DNA of 33,106 bases from Halomonas sp. DQ26W (GTDB lineage Bacteria > Pseudomonadota > Gammaproteobacteria > Pseudomonadales > Halomonadaceae). The stretch's first letter is position 1. Each line of letters opens with the position of its first letter. The notes beneath the pieces were generated by a model that saw nothing but the letters and a program-made list of their open reading frames with translations, was not told where the DNA came from and searched no databases. The stretch spans positions 1-33,106 of the forward strand of contig NZ_QPKI01000029.1 of the NCBI RefSeq assembly GCF_003339685.1, in the 5' to 3' direction. Below are positions 31,467 to 33,106 of this stretch, in pieces. A program made the position numbers and the translations under genes.

Positions 31467-32669
31467 ATGAAGCGCAACACCGCTCGCATGGTGCTGTTCC
31501 TGTTCCTGATGGTATTGGTCGGCCTCAACCTCAGGCCGGCACTCTCGTCACTGGCTCCCCTGCTGGTCAGGCTGCAGCTGGATACCGGCCTCTCCCCGCT
31601 GGCCATCGGCGCACTCACCACCCTGCCCGTCCTCTGCTTGGGCATCTTCGCCCCCCTGGCACCCTGGCTTGCCAAGCGAATGGGGCCTGAGAACACCCTG
31701 ACACTAGCCCTCGGCGGTCTGATCGCCGGCCTGTTGCTGCGCGGGATCCCTGCCACGCCGCTGCTTTTCTTCGGCACGCTACTGGTGGGCGCCGCCATCG
31801 GCGTGGCAGGCACGCTGCTGCCGGCCCTGGTCAAGCGTGAGATTCCCGCCGGTGCCGACCTGATGACCGGTGTCTATACCATGGCCCTGTGCCTGGGGGG
31901 CGCCCTCGGTGCCGGTCTCAGCATCCCGATGACGGACTTGCTGGGAAGCTGGCGACTCAGCCTGATCAGCTGGTCGCTGCTGGGTATGACAGCCCTGCTG
32001 GCCTGGATCGTGCTCATGCCACGTACGCCTCTAACCGCTCCCCAGCCGGCTGGCGGCGGTTCCCTGCGCCAACTGCTCTCTCAGCCGCTCGCCTGGCAGG
32101 TCATGCTCTATATGGGGACCCAATCGTCACTGGCCTATATCGTCTTCGGCTGGCTACCGACCCTGCTTCAGACCCGGGGCTACGGGGAGTCAGAAGCAGG
32201 CTGGATGATGGGCGCTTCGGTCATGGTGCAGCTCATCTCGGCCCTGGGGGCACCCTGGCTTGCGCGCTTAAGCCGTGACCAGCGCCCCGCCCTGATGCTG
32301 GTGCTGGGCTGTGTCGGCGCCGGCCTCTGGCTGCTGCTGCTCGGCCCCACGAGCTGGCGCTGGGCCGGTGTGGTACTGCTCGGCCTTGGCCAGGGCGGCT
32401 GCTTCAGCCTGGCATTGACGCTGATCGTACTGCGCACCGCCAACTCGCGCCTGGCCGGCAAGCTCTCCGGCCTGGCCCAGGGCGGCGGCTACACCCTGGC
32501 CGCCATGGGGCCACTGGCAATCGGCGTCCTGCTGCAGTTCGACATCAGCCTGAGCATCGTCACCACCGCCCTCCTGCTGATCGTCGTCGCGTCCGCCGTC
32601 TTTGCCCTGCTGGCCGGGCGCAACCGGCGCCTGGACGTGAATGAAGCGGGCCAGCTGGTGACACGTTAA
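31467..32669 (+). CDS. MFS transporter, CynX/NimT-like
   Basis: This 400-residue protein has twelve predicted hydrophobic segments. The N-terminus FLFLMVLVGLNLRPALSSLAPLL, with the NLRPA motif, is characteristic of the CynX/NimT (cyanate/2-nitroimidazole) MFS branch, as are VKREIPAGADLMTGVYTMAL and FGWLPTLLQTRGY. Substrates in this branch vary, and no cyanate-degradation genes are nearby, so the cargo is unknown. The start at 31467 is one base after the preceding stop, with translation probably coupled; the frame extends 30 codons upstream inside the previous gene. It is followed directly by the tandem repeat array. Confidence 0.85.
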   Translation: MKRNTARMVLFLFLMVLVGLNLRPALSSLAPLLVRLQLDTGLSPLAIGALTTLPVLCLGIFAPLAPWLAKRMGPENTLTLALGGLIAGLLLRGIPATPLLFFGTLLVGAAIGVAGTLLPALVKREIPAGADLMTGVYTMALCLGGALGAGLSIPMTDLLGSWRLSLISWSLLGMTALLAWIVLMPRTPLTAPQPAGGGSLRQLLSQPLAWQVMLYMGTQSSLAYIVFGWLPTLLQTRGYGESEAGWMMGASVMVQLISALGAPWLARLSRDQRPALMLVLGCVGAGLWLLLLGPTSWRWAGVVLLGLGQGGCFSLALTLIVLRTANSRLAGKLSGLAQGGGYTLAAMGPLAIGVLLQFDISLSIVTTALLLIVVASAVFALLAGRNRRLDVNEAGQLVTR

Positions 32670-32677
32670 TCGTTCGC

Positions 32678-33106
32678 GCCTTGGCGGAAGCCGCCGACAC
32701 TGGCAGTGGTCGCCACATCGGCAACACCGCCGGGAGGCCTGCGGCCTCCAGTCGTGATCTGAAGATACTCCAACAGCGGCGTGGCAACGTTGGTGGAGAG
32801 GACCGTTGTCGGAGCGCTGGTTTCCATCGCGACTGGCGCCGCCAGGCGCCTTGGCGGAGGCGGCCGACGCTGGCGGTGGTCGCCACATCGGCAACACCGC
32901 CGGGAGGCCTGCGGCCTCCAGTCGTGATCTGAAGATTCTCCAACAACGGTGTGGCACCGTTGGTGGAGAGGACCGTTGTCGGAGCGCTGGTTTCCATCGC
33001 GACTGGCGCCGCCAGGCGCCTTGGCGGAAGCCGCCGACGCTGGCGGTGGTCGCCACATCGGCAACACCGCCGGGAGGCCTGCGGCCTCCAGTCGTGATCT
33101 GAAGAT
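32678..33106. repeat. Tandem array of a 170-bp unit, running off the window
   Basis: Units begin at 32678, 32848 and 33018 (GCCTTGGCGGA...), so the period is exactly 170 bp and about 2.5 copies are visible, roughly 95% identical by eye. Each unit carries a perfect hairpin GGAGGCC-tgc-GGCCTCC (32733-32749, 32903-32919, 33073-33089). A second inverted repeat is strongest in the second unit, where CTCCAACAACGGTG pairs with CACCGTTGGTGGAG. The period is not a multiple of three, so the open frames across it are not a repeat protein. The array starts nine bases after the MFS stop. Confidence 0.93.

Noticed and set aside
32268..33067. Minus-strand frames over the 170-bp repeats, which look like a repeat protein
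   Set aside because: The period is not divisible by three, so successive units are read in different frames and the peptides do not repeat regularly.
32678..33106. CRISPR array
   Set aside because: Units are 170 bp and nearly identical throughout, with no short repeats separated by unique spacers.

Overview
This window looks like chromosome from a high-GC gammaproteobacterium, most likely a Halomonas-type (Halomonadaceae) organism. That is an inference from the gene set and protein style: a type VI secretion (T6SS) VgrG island, RutR-controlled xanthine dehydrogenase, a cyanide-insensitive-type cydABDC operon, pqiABC and an RhlE-type helicase. No rRNA or tRNA marker is present to confirm it.

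Layout. (1) 1-5.2 kb, plus strand: the 3' end of a VgrG spike gene, a DUF4123 adaptor, a VasX/BTH_I2691-like membrane effector and a DUF6708 protein (candidate immunity). A second copy of the DUF6708 gene follows, cut off after about 95 bp, next to a possible transposase remnant. (2) 5.2-12.6 kb and 15.5-18.3 kb: a purine catabolism locus. It holds a RutR-like TetR regulator, divergent xdhA-xdhB-xdhC, guaD, an AzgA-type purine permease and an adenine deaminase. Three copies of the RutR-type operator TGACCA-N2-TGGTCA lie in the regulator/xdhA gap and upstream of the permease. The permease carries an in-frame stop and a late frameshift, so it reads as a pseudogene. (3) 12.6-15.3 kb: an AT-richer island splits the purine locus. 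It has the structure of a small integron. Three minus-strand cassettes (GIY-YIG nuclease, Mrr-like restriction endonuclease, cupin) each end in an attC-like site, and a degenerate integrase fragment lies divergently beside the first cassette. (4) 18.3-24.2 kb, minus strand: cydA-cydB-cydD-cydC, a bd/CIO-type quinol oxidase and its ABC exporter. (5) 24.4-29.2 kb: a CaCA-type sodium/calcium exchanger and divergent pqiA-pqiB-pqiC, an envelope lipid transport system. (6) 29.4-32.7 kb: a DEAD-box helicase, an unrecognised gene and a CynX-like MFS transporter. (7) 32.7 kb to the end: a non-coding tandem array of a 170-bp unit that runs off the window.

Working together: adenine (Ade) and guanine (GuaD) are deaminated to hypoxanthine and xanthine, which XdhAB oxidises to urate. 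XdhC matures the molybdenum cofactor of XdhAB, and the RutR-like protein probably co-regulates uptake and oxidation. The main novelty is the decayed integron carrying two nuclease genes inside this purine locus. Its cassette boundaries can be verified by the complementarity between each R' core and the following R'' core.
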